DNA from: Haloferax sp. Atlit-12N
GTDB taxonomy: Archaea; Halobacteriota; Halobacteria; Halobacteriales; Haloferacaceae
Assembly: GCF_003383095.1 (NCBI RefSeq)
Contig: NZ_PSYW01000006.1
Coordinates: forward strand, 1 to 54,591
Direction: 5' to 3'
Length of the DNA stretch: 54,591 bases
The translations under genes were made by a program, and so were the position numbers. Below are positions 15,482 to 25,576 of this stretch, in pieces. The notes beneath the pieces are model-generated. The model was not told the origin of the DNA. It saw only the letters and a list, made by a program, of their open reading frames with translations, and did not search any database. Each line of letters begins with the position of its first letter. Positions within the stretch are counted from its first letter, which is position 1.

Positions 15482-18400
15482 CGATTACCGCGCCCAACGC
15501 GCCGACGGTCTCGGCGAGCGTCATCCGCGAACTCGGCATTTCGTGGAACGACCCGAATAGTGACCCGCCAGAGTCGGTCTCGCGAACGTGGAACACAGAT
15601 TCGGAGTGGGGGTCGCTTTCGGACGTTCAGTCCAACAACGGCACGCTCTCACTCGTCGACAACAGCATCGTCGAAGGGTTTGAGGCTGGTGATTCGGGGG
15701 TCTGGACGCTCGAAGGCCCGTCACAAATCGTCTCGAACCAGTCTTACTCTGGAACGTATTCGCTATTCACGACCGAATCCTCGGGGAGTTCGTTCGGCGT
15801 CTACGATTTCGGCTCGGAAACGGAGATATCCGACCTCGAATTCTACTTCCGTGAATCGAGCACGTCCTTTGGCGGCGGGGTCGTCCTCGAAGACGACTCA
15901 GGGACGCAGCTCTGTGGCGTTGGGTCGAACAATCCGCAAGTTGATGTCCTCGATGGCAACGGGACAACTGAGATCGACTCTGGCGACGGGACTGAGCGCT
16001 GGGTCCGATTCGCGATTACGAGCATCGACTGGGATAACGAGACGTTCAGCGTCGAATGGGAGGATATGCAGTCAGGGTCGACGGCGACATCGACCGGCCA
16101 CCCGCTTGCGAACTCCAATGGCGTCCGCCGCGTCCGCCTCGTCAGCCACACTGGCAACCGATGGGGAGACCCGTCCGACACGGTCGACAACTGGTTCGAC
16201 GACATCTCGATCGGCCAGCCGGAGCGAGGCAGCGCCGACACGACGACGAAGACAGTTCCCGAAGAGGCGACTGAGGCGGACGTCTCAAGCTACACGGCGA
16301 CGCTCAACGGCGGGCGCGTCGATGTTGAGGTCCGCGGCTCGCCCGGAACGGCTTCCGAAGAAAGCCATACAGTCACACTCGACGGGAGCGCCCCGTCGCC
16401 AGTTACGTTTGCGTCGTCGCACTCGGAGTTCGACCTCGTCGTCACACTTGTCGCCGGGACGTCGTCTCCGACGCTCGGGTCACTGACCGTCGACTTCACA
16501 GGGTCGGGCGTTCGTGTGTTTCGGTCGACTGATGACGCGACCTGGACGAAGCTCGCAACGCTCGGCTTCAACGCGACCTCGTTCACGGACACGGGGCTTG
16601 ACGACGGGCGAGAGTACTTCTACGAGGTTGAACCGTTCGACACGGCCTCGTCGGCACGGTCGGCTTCGGGGTCGGCAACGACCATCCTCCCGGACGCCCA
16701 GCAGCCGACACTCGGCAACGGCGTGGAGGACGAGATTGCAGTCAGCTATCAAGACGTCATCAACAACGGTCTCTACCGCCTCCAGACGCGCGAAACAGGG
16801 GCGTCGACGTGGTCGTCATCAGCTCTCGGCTGGGATGAACAAGCGCTCGCTGAGTCGACAACGTCGACGACGGTCACTGGTCGCGAAGATGGGGAGGAAT
16901 ACGAGGTTCGTCTTCGGACAGAGACCTCAGACGCGACGGGAGCATGGACGACGCCGGTCGCTATCACGACCATCTTCCCGGGGGTCACGAACCTCAACAT
17001 CGGCTCGACCACGAAGACGAGCGTCACGCTCGAGTACGACATCAACGCCGACAACGAGGACGCAGTCGAAGTCTATCGCGAGGAACGGCGACTCGGGAAC
17101 TGGGTGTCCGAGCGTCTGGTCGGCGACCTCCCGCCGGACACCGAGCCGTTCACCGACGACACGGTCCTTCCAGAAACAACCTATCGCTACCGTGTCCGAA
17201 CATTCACAGAGCACTCCGAAGCGATCACGGACTGGGTCGATGTCACAACGCCCGACTCGGGTCTTTCGAAGAAGGTCCCGCAGGACGGCTGGTACGTCGA
17301 AATCGACACGCCCAGCGAGACAACCCTCAAACCGGAGGTCATCGAGACGACCTCGGAGCAACCGCGTCGTCTCCCGACGCTCAACGGCCTCCCGCGGGTC
17401 GAACTCCCGGTCGCGAGAGACGACAAGTGGGACTCCGACCAGCTCCGGCTTGCGGACTGTCGCGTCTGGAAGGATGGCGTCCGCCAGCCCATCGAGGAGC
17501 TGACGAAGCCCCGCCAGACGCCCGAGGCGACCGTGCTCACGGCCCGTGGTGGTCGCGAACTCCTGACTCACGTCGAAGAGTACGTCGAGGAGCAGGACTC
17601 ACACTTGTTCGTCGAGGACCTCATCCAGACGACACCGTACACAGCGAACGTCGACGCGCCGGACGCGGACGTCACGTCGGACACGCCAATGCTCTCGGCG
17701 AACTCTGACGAGGACTTCAACAACGCCCTCGCAAACGCGCCGTTCGGCGACGACACGCCGCTCGACGTCTCCGGCGGAGCGCTCCGGACGCACGACGTCG
17801 CAAAAGTCCGCTCAGCCGAGCAGTTCGACCGCGTCCTCGACGATAACTACACGCCCATCGGCTCGGGAATCTTCGGCAGCGGCGAGGCCATCCGCGTCGA
17901 CGGCGTCGGTTGTGAGTTCGACTACGATTTCGACGTGCCGTACACCTACGGCGACGCGACCATCGCGTTCCGGCTCTACATCCCGGACGACACGTACACG
18001 GGCTTCGATATCAAACTCGACGACTCGGTCAAGCGGACGATCGTCGCCGACCAGGACCCGACGCCGATCCCCGTCGACGACCCGACGTGGATCACGACGA
18101 GTGTTGGGTCGCTCTCGCCGGGGACGCACACGGTCTCGATTTACTTCCGCGATGGGAGTTCGGGCGACGGAACGCTTTCGTACGGGACCGCGACGCTCTT
18201 CGACGGCGACTACACGGGCGTCACTAACGAGGACTTCTCGGACGGCCGACCCCTGTCGACTCCCGAAATCAAGCCGCCGAGTATCGACGTCCAGACCGAC
18301 GACGTGAGCACGGTCCGCCAGGTCATCGCCGGTCGCCTCGAGGCGACAGTCAACTCGACAGCTCGCAATCAGGCAATCGCCATCTCGAACGACCAGGGCC

Positions 18401-19380
18401 AAAACTGGATCGAAGCGTCCAACGCGGCGGTCGTCGACGGCGCGTTCGCGTCGGGGACGCCTCGCATCCGGGCGCGGTTCACGCTCTCGAACTTCGACTC
18501 GGGGAGCGGCGACGTCGTCTACGACAGCGGGACTGAAATCGACCTCTTTGACCTCTTCGCAGATCTCGAAGACACGCCGCTCATCGTCCAGCGATTGTTC
18601 GAGGACAACATGGTCGACGTCCTCAACACGGCGGCCGAAAGCGCCGACGCAATCTGGTGCGTGACGTGCGACCAGCAGGGGAACTTCAGCGTGGAGTGGA
18701 CCCAACCCGGCCAGCGTGAGGCGGCGGGCGACCCGACGCTCGTCAACTACTCGGCCGAGACGGATTCGAGTAGCATCAACGAGAAGGCCATCGTCTACGG
18801 GACGAGCTATCCCGTCCGCGACGAGGAGGTCACTGCGGACCTCGACACCGCGGTCGCACTTCCCGACGACTACCTCCAGGAGACGAGCGAGATCGTCCGT
18901 GCGACCGACAGCACGCGCTACGAGCGTGGCGTCGACTACGACTTCGACCCGCTCGCCGGAGAGATCACCGCCCGGTCTGGCGGCGCTATCGCGGACGGCG
19001 AGACGCTTGTCGTCGACTACTCGGTCAAGACTCGGGGCACGTACGAACTCCCCTCGTACTCGGGCGACGGGAAGCACATCGAGACCCAGTCCATCCCGGG
19101 TGTCACGACCCAGCGCTCGGCAGAGCAGGCTGCCCTGATCATCGTCCAGAAGACGTCGACGCCGATGACGACCGCGACCATCACCATCGACGAGTGGCCA
19201 GAGACGTGGAACCTCGTCGACGCAGTCTCGATTCCTGACCTCCCAGGCGATGCGATGGAGGTCTGGTCGCTCTCGGATGAGGGCGGGCAAGTCACACTGC
19301 AGCTCGACAGTCGCGCTCGAGAAGAGGAGGTCATCTCGACACTCAAGACCCAACTGTCGGCGGTGACGCGAGAGATCTAA
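15478..19380 (+). CDS. Large tail hub/central fibre protein
   Basis: 1300 aa, the largest gene. Residues about 60-250 form a jelly-roll-like domain (lamin-G type pattern with WVRFAITSIDWDNETFSVEW). Residues about 255-590 contain several fibronectin type III-like units (FTDTGLDDGREYFYEVEPF, TTVTGREDGEEYEVRLRTE, FTDDTVLPETTYRYRVRTF). Residues about 600-1000 are beta-rich with another carbohydrate-binding-like section. The C-terminal 300 residues resemble a gp27-type hub that sits on the tube end. Such FN3-bearing tip proteins bind the host surface; the S-layer glycan is the likely target. Slightly lower GC near 15700-16100. Confidence 0.75.
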   Translation: MTITAPNAPTVSASVIRELGISWNDPNSDPPESVSRTWNTDSEWGSLSDVQSNNGTLSLVDNSIVEGFEAGDSGVWTLEGPSQIVSNQSYSGTYSLFTTESSGSSFGVYDFGSETEISDLEFYFRESSTSFGGGVVLEDDSGTQLCGVGSNNPQVDVLDGNGTTEIDSGDGTERWVRFAITSIDWDNETFSVEWEDMQSGSTATSTGHPLANSNGVRRVRLVSHTGNRWGDPSDTVDNWFDDISIGQPERGSADTTTKTVPEEATEADVSSYTATLNGGRVDVEVRGSPGTASEESHTVTLDGSAPSPVTFASSHSEFDLVVTLVAGTSSPTLGSLTVDFTGSGVRVFRSTDDATWTKLATLGFNATSFTDTGLDDGREYFYEVEPFDTASSARSASGSATTILPDAQQPTLGNGVEDEIAVSYQDVINNGLYRLQTRETGASTWSSSALGWDEQALAESTTSTTVTGREDGEEYEVRLRTETSDATGAWTTPVAITTIFPGVTNLNIGSTTKTSVTLEYDINADNEDAVEVYREERRLGNWVSERLVGDLPPDTEPFTDDTVLPETTYRYRVRTFTEHSEAITDWVDVTTPDSGLSKKVPQDGWYVEIDTPSETTLKPEVIETTSEQPRRLPTLNGLPRVELPVARDDKWDSDQLRLADCRVWKDGVRQPIEELTKPRQTPEATVLTARGGRELLTHVEEYVEEQDSHLFVEDLIQTTPYTANVDAPDADVTSDTPMLSANSDEDFNNALANAPFGDDTPLDVSGGALRTHDVAKVRSAEQFDRVLDDNYTPIGSGIFGSGEAIRVDGVGCEFDYDFDVPYTYGDATIAFRLYIPDDTYTGFDIKLDDSVKRTIVADQDPTPIPVDDPTWITTSVGSLSPGTHTVSIYFRDGSSGDGTLSYGTATLFDGDYTGVTNEDFSDGRPLSTPEIKPPSIDVQTDDVSTVRQVIAGRLEATVNSTARNQAIAISNDQGQNWIEASNAAVVDGAFASGTPRIRARFTLSNFDSGSGDVVYDSGTEIDLFDLFADLEDTPLIVQRLFEDNMVDVLNTAAESADAIWCVTCDQQGNFSVEWTQPGQREAAGDPTLVNYSAETDSSSINEKAIVYGTSYPVRDEEVTADLDTAVALPDDYLQETSEIVRATDSTRYERGVDYDFDPLAGEITARSGGAIADGETLVVDYSVKTRGTYELPSYSGDGKHIETQSIPGVTTQRSAEQAALIIVQKTSTPMTTATITIDEWPETWNLVDAVSIPDLPGDAMEVWSLSDEGGQVTLQLDSRAREEEVISTLKTQLSAVTREI

Positions 19381-19454
19381 TTCTATTCTTGGGGCGATGA
19401 CCCACCGGGGCGAGCCCACTTCTTCCCCCCACCACTTCCAGTAAACTCAGACTC

Positions 19455-20045
19455 ATGCTCGACATCGCATCCCCTGAAGTCGCATCGCTCGTCGCGCTCG
19501 TCGCGACCATCGCACTCCTCGCGTGGGCTGTCCGCCGCGGCGTCCTCGCCGACCCGCAGGTCGAGGCCGTCCTCGGCCGGACGTGGCCCGACCTCTGGTT
19601 CGTCCGCCGCGACGTCTTCCCTCGTCTCGAACGTCGCTTCCCCATCGCCAAGTTCGAACTCCCGGTGCACGACGCAGAGCTGGTCGGGACGCTCGACGAA
19701 CCGCCGTCTGTCGTCCGTGACCGCCTCCGAGCGCTGTCGCACGTTTACCCCAACAACTGCGCGGCGGTGAAGCGCCTCGATGGTCGCCTCGAGTGTGGGA
19801 GCTACGCGCATCGACCACAGGGGTTGTTCGGGTCGCTCCAGACGCACATCCGGTTGTTCCCGACCGGTGACGGCGGGACCGCTGTGGCCGCTCATCGCGA
19901 GCGCTCGCCGCTCAACGGGCTCGACGAAGGCTGGCTCCCGACGGTCAAGAGCGCGGTTGCACACTACCGCGGGTCGACGTGGAACGCTGAGATGGGGGTC
20001 AAGCGGGCGACGTCGCTGCTGCAGTTGGCTGGCTTCGACATCTAA
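19455..20045 (+). CDS. Membrane-anchored hypothetical protein
   Basis: 196 aa with one N-terminal hydrophobic span (ASLVALVATIALLAWAVRR, residues 9-28) followed by a soluble alpha/beta domain rich in Arg and aromatic residues. The domain includes CGSYAHRPQG and GLFGSLQTHIRLFP. Located between the tail hub and the tailspike genes. May be a tip protein that inserts into the membrane or an accessory envelope protein; no family recognised. Confidence 0.7.
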   Translation: MLDIASPEVASLVALVATIALLAWAVRRGVLADPQVEAVLGRTWPDLWFVRRDVFPRLERRFPIAKFELPVHDAELVGTLDEPPSVVRDRLRALSHVYPNNCAAVKRLDGRLECGSYAHRPQGLFGSLQTHIRLFPTGDGGTAVAAHRERSPLNGLDEGWLPTVKSAVAHYRGSTWNAEMGVKRATSLLQLAGFDI

Positions 20046-20110
20046 TCACCCGAGCGATGACGCACGTCGTGACTCCGGCGACGTGATCGAGCGCGAACGG
20101 ACGATTCACA

Positions 20111-20389
20111 ATGAGTGACAAATCGAAAAATCTCGCACCCTTGAGCAACGGCGATATCCCGCTGTCGACGATGGTGCGTGTGATGGCCGACGAGGTCGAA
20201 GAAGTATCGAACACAGCTGAGCTGCAGCGCCGAGCGCCCACCGACGGCCGCGTCGCAGAGGTCACCGCCGGCGATCTCCCGGATGACAAGAGAGTCTACC
20301 TCGGCGACGGAGACCAGTGGCTGCTCGTCGACGACGAGTCTGGGATTAGCACGCCAGGAGTAACTTTTGGTGATACTGCAGGTCCATGA
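20111..20389 (+). CDS. Small acidic protein before tailspike
   Basis: 92 aa. Helical N terminus (STMVRVMADEVEEVSNTAELQRR) followed by a short beta unit (VTAGDLPDDKRVYLGDGDQWLLVDDESG) of the kind seen in trimeric fibre connectors. Possibly a fibre adaptor. Confidence 0.65.
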   Translation: MSDKSKNLAPLSNGDIPLSTMVRVMADEVEEVSNTAELQRRAPTDGRVAEVTAGDLPDDKRVYLGDGDQWLLVDDESGISTPGVTFGDTAGP

Positions 20390-20426
20390 GCATGCTTATG
20401 TCTGTGAAATGTGATGCGCAAACAGA

Positions 20427-20921
<495 letters not shown>

Positions 20922-22511
20922 ATGACTGACATCGAAATTCGGAACGAGAACGGACAGCTCGTCGGCTACGATCGGGACACTGGAGACAAGGTTCCGATCA
21001 GCTTCGAATCGGTAAGTGCAGACGAGCTACATGGCGTTGCGGATACGATTGTCTCAACGACGAGCGATCTTCAGACAATTTTCAATAATCTGAGTGCTGG
21101 TGAAACTGTCTACGTTGCCCGTCCCGACACACCATATCGAACCGACCAGTGGCTTGACATCGAGGTAGACGACGTTACTGTCGTCTTCCAGTCGCCGTAT
21201 GCGAAGGACGGCTCTGCGATTGTCAAAGTCGCAGACGAGGGTAACGTCGGTGGTATTCGAGTGGGGTGGAACTCATCGGTTGAACGTGTCGAGGTCGTCA
21301 ACTTCGGACACCACGGGAACCCGAACGGGCAAACGAATCCCGATAATAGTATGGATTCGATTATCGTCCATCAGGCCACGGATGTGGAGATTCGTGGTGG
21401 GTTCCTCACTCGACAAGCCCCCTATCATGTCCACAATGACGGGGGGAGTGGAATCACAACAACTGCATCGGCAAAGCACGTTGAAATCCATCGGGTTCTC
21501 CTCGACGATGTGGGGGACCGAGGGATACAGACTGGTGGGGTAGATATTGATGTCCACCATAACACACTCCTAAACGGTTACGACCGCTCGTTGAACGGCG
21601 GGGGTCGCACGTACACAGACCTCGAATCACACGGTGAGCGCATTCGATTCGCCTACAACTACTGCGCTAACAACAGCGATGGGTCTATTATCGGCTTGGG
21701 GAACCAAAACGATGGACCCACTGACGTAGACGTTATCGGGAACATCGGCTACGGGGAGCATCGAAAGTTCATTCGGGTTCAACCCGCTACGAGCAAGGTC
21801 CGAGTAGCCTATAATCGCGCCATCCGTGGGACTGGAACAAACGACAATCCCGCATATCAGGTCCGTGGACCGTCTGATGTGACTCTCGAAGGAAACTACG
21901 CACGAGGGTACAACACCGCTGGATATACTGTTACTGACGCTGCTGGAACGCCTGAAGACGTTACTTTTCGTGACAACACCGCTGAAGACTGTAACATGGG
22001 CCTATCCATTAACGGAACAGGAACTAACATCCGATGGATAGACGGGGATCTTCGCAATATCTGGAAGACTGCCGTCGATATCGACCCCGCATTTAGTGGT
22101 AGTCTTGAAGTCCGTGGGACGACAATCAAGAACTACGACACAAACGCAGGTGGGAACGTCGCCATCAATGTCCCTGCAACGGGCGTCCGCTTTATCGACA
22201 ATCACATCGTCTACAATGGGTCGTCTGCCCTCTGCTTTGAGGGAAGTGGTGGTGGAAACACTTGGAAAGGAAATAGTGCAACTGGTGGCAGTTGGAACAT
22301 CAACGGCACGGATACAGTCACGATAGATAATCAGCCAGTTGTCAAGCGAAATCTGGCAAACATAACTGGCGGGAAAAACGGTGCTAAGGCGTTCCACAAT
22401 GGTGGTGACGGATCGCCTGTCGGCTACTACTGGCTCGATCTCGACGGAGACGTGAGTGCAGGTGATTGGATTCGTGTAGGGGATAACACGACGACCATCA
22501 CACCAGCGTGA
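20922..22511 (+). CDS. Right-handed beta-helix tailspike
   Basis: 529 aa. Residues about 85-440 contain regularly spaced short V/I-x-V/I strands with N/G/D turns (VEVVNFGHHGN, VEIHRVLLDDVGD, VDIDVHHNTLLNG, VRVAYNRAIRG, VTLEGNYARG, VTFRDNTAEDC). This is the parallel beta-helix pattern of pectate-lyase-like tailspikes. Such proteins bind or cut surface polysaccharide. An N-terminal region (1-80) probably attaches to the tail and a C-terminal beta domain (450-529) may trimerise. GC content begins to fall here, a sign that the host-range region has been exchanged. Confidence 0.8.
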   Translation: MTDIEIRNENGQLVGYDRDTGDKVPISFESVSADELHGVADTIVSTTSDLQTIFNNLSAGETVYVARPDTPYRTDQWLDIEVDDVTVVFQSPYAKDGSAIVKVADEGNVGGIRVGWNSSVERVEVVNFGHHGNPNGQTNPDNSMDSIIVHQATDVEIRGGFLTRQAPYHVHNDGGSGITTTASAKHVEIHRVLLDDVGDRGIQTGGVDIDVHHNTLLNGYDRSLNGGGRTYTDLESHGERIRFAYNYCANNSDGSIIGLGNQNDGPTDVDVIGNIGYGEHRKFIRVQPATSKVRVAYNRAIRGTGTNDNPAYQVRGPSDVTLEGNYARGYNTAGYTVTDAAGTPEDVTFRDNTAEDCNMGLSINGTGTNIRWIDGDLRNIWKTAVDIDPAFSGSLEVRGTTIKNYDTNAGGNVAINVPATGVRFIDNHIVYNGSSALCFEGSGGGNTWKGNSATGGSWNINGTDTVTIDNQPVVKRNLANITGGKNGAKAFHNGGDGSPVGYYWLDLDGDVSAGDWIRVGDNTTTITPA

Positions 22512-22636
22512 GACTACAGATAGCGACTCACCGTCTTGAAAGACTGAGTTGAATTTTGGCATCTTGGAACCGCCAGAATCAGCCGAAATATACTCTGACA
22601 GACAGTTTTTTAACTCCCCAATTGAAGATATGGATA
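22512..22636 (+). promoter_or_regulatory. AT-rich junction with candidate promoter and T-run
   Basis: After the tailspike stop the base composition turns AT-rich. A TATA-like AAATATAC (near 22585) lies about 50 bp before ATG 22637, and a T6 run (near 22604) could end the upstream transcript. The two together suggest an independently transcribed cassette. Confidence 0.4.
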
Positions 22637-22843
22637 ATGAGTCGCGATTCCGTCTTATCTTATCGTGATTACGCGGCCTCAGCAGTAATTGGGATCTCGG
22701 CTTCTCTCTTGCTCATCTTCACACCACCAGCTATGCAACTCACGCAGCCAACTCTGATCACCTATATTATCGGATTTGCAGCGTCGTTTGGCCTCGGTAT
22801 GTTAGGAATGCTCGCATTCTATCATGATACGATCCAAGATTAA
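22637..22843 (+). CDS. Small two-TM membrane protein
   Basis: 68 aa from ATG 22637, with spans at about residues 14-31 (SAVIGISASLLLIF) and 40-60 (LITYIIGFAASFGLGMLGMLAF). Overlaps the next gene by 20 bp in another frame, so the two are translated together. Low GC like its partner. Possibly an accessory subunit of the following membrane protein. Confidence 0.6.
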   Translation: MSRDSVLSYRDYAASAVIGISASLLLIFTPPAMQLTQPTLITYIIGFAASFGLGMLGMLAFYHDTIQD

Positions 22844-24644
22844 CACTAAGGGGGTATCGAAAGGGCTCACTATTGCCTCTTGCATAGGCATCTCTATGTT
22901 CTCTCTTGCAGCTGTTTTAAGCGCTGAGAGCAGCTATTCATACGATTTCTTTAAATCATTTTCACAGGTGACATGGGCCGGTCTGGTCATAACCGTTGTC
23001 TCGTCAACAGTCCTGATTCTCCGTGGGGACCGGGGAGATTGGCGAACTGACTGGCGAACAGGACTCGTCCTGTTGTTCGTCGCTTACGGCGTGTATTGGG
23101 AGTTACCACATTTATTGGGCTTACGGATGTGGGCCCCTCCTCGTGGCGATCTTCTGCATCATCATGGGTACGCAGGGTACGTGTTGAATACGGGTGTGTA
23201 TCCTCCAGAAACGGTTTATCCAGTAATCCATGGCTTTTTAGCGATGTTATCTTCGGTCACGGGAGTGACGTCCAGCGCCGTTGGCTCTGCACTCACGTAC
23301 CTGATGACAATTATGTTCGTGCTGAGTATCGCAAGCTTAGGTGGGCAATTGTTTGAACATCCCTCCGCCAGAATTGTGGCTGCTGCTGTCGCGAGCATCC
23401 CTATTTACGGGAAGTACTTACAGCACATCTTCCCATGGTTTCTCTCGTTTTCACTAATCCCGCTGGTGCTCTTGATGTTCTACCGAACCCGGTTAGGAGA
23501 GACGTCGCGCCGTGATCAAGTTGGGCTCCTTATTCTGACCTCTGCAATCACGCTCATTCATCCAATGACGTCTTTGGTAATGGTTGGGGTCAGTATACTC
23601 GCTCTCATTGGCGAATACATCCATCGCAAGCGGACCCAAAACAAAAGTGGATTTTCGATCAGGTCTACTGCGTGGATCATCGCAGTCCCGGTTTTGCACT
23701 ACACGTGGTACTTCGGCCGGAGGGGGCTCGAGATGTTGTTCCGAGATATCGCCATCTCGATAACCCAACTTGAGTCAACAGGGGGTGCGCGAGCCAGTCG
23801 AGCAGCGAGCAGCGGGTATACTATTCCCCAACTGATTTGGCGGTATGTGGTCTTGGAGTACGGTCCGCTGCTACTTCTGCTGGGGCTTGCGGGCCTAGTT
23901 GCCCTCATCGTCATCTATTATTCAGCACGGGGGCGTGGAGAATTGGGGCCAACAATTAGTACTGCAATCTATGTCGGTGGAGGGGTGCTCGGCGTCGTTA
24001 TGTTCGCCGGCGACTTTGTCGCAGAAGGTGCGTATCGATCCAACCAAGTGACTATCCTTGCTTCAATATTGCTCGTTGCATGGGCACTCACCAAATTGTT
24101 ATCAACCGACCATGATTCAGTACTCTGGACAGGTGCCCGGGTAGCGGCGGTCGTTTCAATCCTATTATTGTCGATCTACGCGCCATTCACCGTCTATGCG
24201 GAAACGCGACATGTGACCGAACAAGAATTTAGTGGCTCCGAATGGTTCCTCGGTACACGTAGCGCTGAACGAGCGGTTGAGTCGAATGCAATGAGCCACA
24301 AAATTGAGGTTTTCCTTGGAGACGGCGAATTACGACCCGACGTGACATACGAGGATTGGGCATTCAGATCATCAACGTCTGTGCTCCCCGACCACTACGG
24401 ATACGCAGAAAACAATACAGTTGGTCAAACATTCCCAGATGGCCCATATCTGATAACGAAGACGCGAGACTTCGAGTGGTGGAAGCGTGAGCCACCGAAC
24501 CGCCAGTCATCTATCAATTATCAAACCCGTGAGGACGCAGAGCGTTTGGGACAAGACGCCACCGCTCAGAGGATTTACTCAAATGGCGGGTTCACCGTTT
24601 GGGATATCAATGGTGTTCGAAACTCAACGAACACCGCTAATTAA
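22824..24644 (+). CDS. Polytopic membrane protein, GT-C glycosyltransferase-like
   Basis: 606 aa with about 11-12 hydrophobic spans up to residue 460 and an extracytoplasmic C-terminal domain of about 140 residues. The first large loop has RGDLLHHHGYAGYVLNTG (D109, H112-H114) followed by YP..H (132-136). That is the acidic/His loop pattern of archaeal GT-C enzymes that transfer sugars from lipid-phosphate donors. This suggests modification of host surface glycans, but a transporter-like role cannot be excluded. GC and codon use (TTG, TTA, ATA) differ clearly from the rest of the genome, so it is probably an acquired host gene. Confidence 0.55.
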   Translation: MIRSKINTKGVSKGLTIASCIGISMFSLAAVLSAESSYSYDFFKSFSQVTWAGLVITVVSSTVLILRGDRGDWRTDWRTGLVLLFVAYGVYWELPHLLGLRMWAPPRGDLLHHHGYAGYVLNTGVYPPETVYPVIHGFLAMLSSVTGVTSSAVGSALTYLMTIMFVLSIASLGGQLFEHPSARIVAAAVASIPIYGKYLQHIFPWFLSFSLIPLVLLMFYRTRLGETSRRDQVGLLILTSAITLIHPMTSLVMVGVSILALIGEYIHRKRTQNKSGFSIRSTAWIIAVPVLHYTWYFGRRGLEMLFRDIAISITQLESTGGARASRAASSGYTIPQLIWRYVVLEYGPLLLLLGLAGLVALIVIYYSARGRGELGPTISTAIYVGGGVLGVVMFAGDFVAEGAYRSNQVTILASILLVAWALTKLLSTDHDSVLWTGARVAAVVSILLLSIYAPFTVYAETRHVTEQEFSGSEWFLGTRSAERAVESNAMSHKIEVFLGDGELRPDVTYEDWAFRSSTSVLPDHYGYAENNTVGQTFPDGPYLITKTRDFEWWKREPPNRQSSINYQTREDAERLGQDATAQRIYSNGGFTVWDINGVRNSTNTAN

Positions 24645-24808
24645 TAGCGACGCGCTTCGTGCTCTGTTCTTCTAGTCCGATTGTCAAATAACCTTGGAAG
24701 CCAGCGATGTGTGATGACTCGGTCGACCACGTCGACGGGCGAGCACACGCGGACGCCCGCGCCGACGAGAGGGGCCGGCGCGGTAGCCACAGACCCTCGA
24801 ACCCATGA

Positions 24809-25072
24809 ATGAACAAGCAAAAAGCCCGGGCGTGGGCAGGCTTCATCTTCGCGGTCGCATTCGCCGCGGCGCTGCTCGCCGACGCCCTCGGATTCGCAAC
24901 GCTCACTCAAACACAAATCCTCTGGTTCGGCGCATCGACGTCCGCTCTACTGGGAGTCGACATCGTCGCTGGACGGCAGTCCCAGCTCGCCGGCGCGCTC
25001 TCTGGCGCGGTTCAGGGTTGGTTCAATGCACAAGAGGGTGCCGACGACTCGACGGGAGGCAACGATGACTGA
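24809..25072 (+). CDS. Holin-like small membrane protein
   Basis: 87 aa. Two spans (WAGFIFAVAFAAALLADALGF and ILWFGASTSALLGVDIV), a basic N terminus and an acidic polar C terminus fit class II holins. Its end overlaps the next membrane gene (25065). I see no endolysin, which is normal for viruses of archaea with protein S-layers. An overlapping frame from 24805 is Arg-rich and rejected. Confidence 0.55.
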   Translation: MNKQKARAWAGFIFAVAFAAALLADALGFATLTQTQILWFGASTSALLGVDIVAGRQSQLAGALSGAVQGWFNAQEGADDSTGGNDD

Positions 25073-25349
25073 GGCGGTGGTTCTCGACGCCGTCAACGCA
25101 CTGATGATGTCGGCGAGTACTGTGGGGTTTATCGCTGCCTCTGCTATCCTCCACTTCTATCCCCGCAAAGTCTCCCGATTGCGGCTTCTTACGCTGGTCC
25201 TCGTTTCGCTCGGCCTACTTCTGCTCGGGACTGACGTGATCACCGATGGCTTCGTCCCGCTTCGCGTGCTCGCAGCGCTCGCACTCGTCCTCGCTGAAGG
25301 CGCACTCATCTGGGATTCGGTCTCGGCAAAGACTCCACTAACTGCGTAG
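25065..25349 (+). CDS. Small multi-span membrane protein
   Basis: 94 aa with three predicted spans (MMSASTVGFIAASAILHF, LLTLVLVSLGLLLLGTDVI, VLAALALVLAEGALIW). The ATG overlaps the holin-like gene. Last gene of the rightward late block; possibly a second holin or antiholin. Confidence 0.6.
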   Translation: MTEAVVLDAVNALMMSASTVGFIAASAILHFYPRKVSRLRLLTLVLVSLGLLLLGTDVITDGFVPLRVLAALALVLAEGALIWDSVSAKTPLTA

Positions 25350-25576
25350 CTGTTCTGTCGCTCACTTTTTCCATAGCCACTGGCATATTTCAGAATAAGT
25401 GAGTTTATCCTGACGAGTGACAGTACACTAACCCCTGAACCACCGTTTTCCGTACGCTTACCCCCGGATACGCCCGTCGAAGAATAGGATCCAAACGGCC
25501 TTTTCATACTCAACGACGATACAAACCGTATATCGCGATAGAAATCGGTTAGTTAAGAAGCAAGTCGTCTCTTCGA
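25350..25576. promoter_or_regulatory. Intergenic region between convergent blocks
   Basis: Lies between the end of the late block and the end of the leftward block. It contains CAGAATAAG (25391-25399), a TTACCCCC stretch and the CTTTTCATACTCAAC motif (25500-25514), all also found before the tail tip operon. T-rich stretches after 25365 may act as terminators for the rightward transcript. The possible leftward frame inside it looks non-coding. Confidence 0.45.
25500..25514 (+). repeat. 15-bp motif, copy 2
   Basis: Exact match to 13687-13701 (CTTTTCATACTCAAC). Unlike copy 1 it is not followed by an evident start codon of a real gene. Confidence 0.5.

Noticed and set aside
22512-24650. Insertion sequence as the cause of the low-GC region
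   Set aside because: No transposase, terminal inverted repeats or target duplications are visible; the content is membrane proteins only.
24805-25068. Rightward Arg-rich 87-aa frame overlapping the holin-like gene
   Set aside because: Arg-rich, non-acidic composition is typical of an out-of-frame shadow. The frame from 24809 has clear membrane spans.
25157-25513. Leftward 118-aa frame in the intergenic region
   Set aside because: It runs over the end of a membrane-protein gene and over the repeated intergenic motif, has a Ser/Arg-rich non-acidic composition and no good start.
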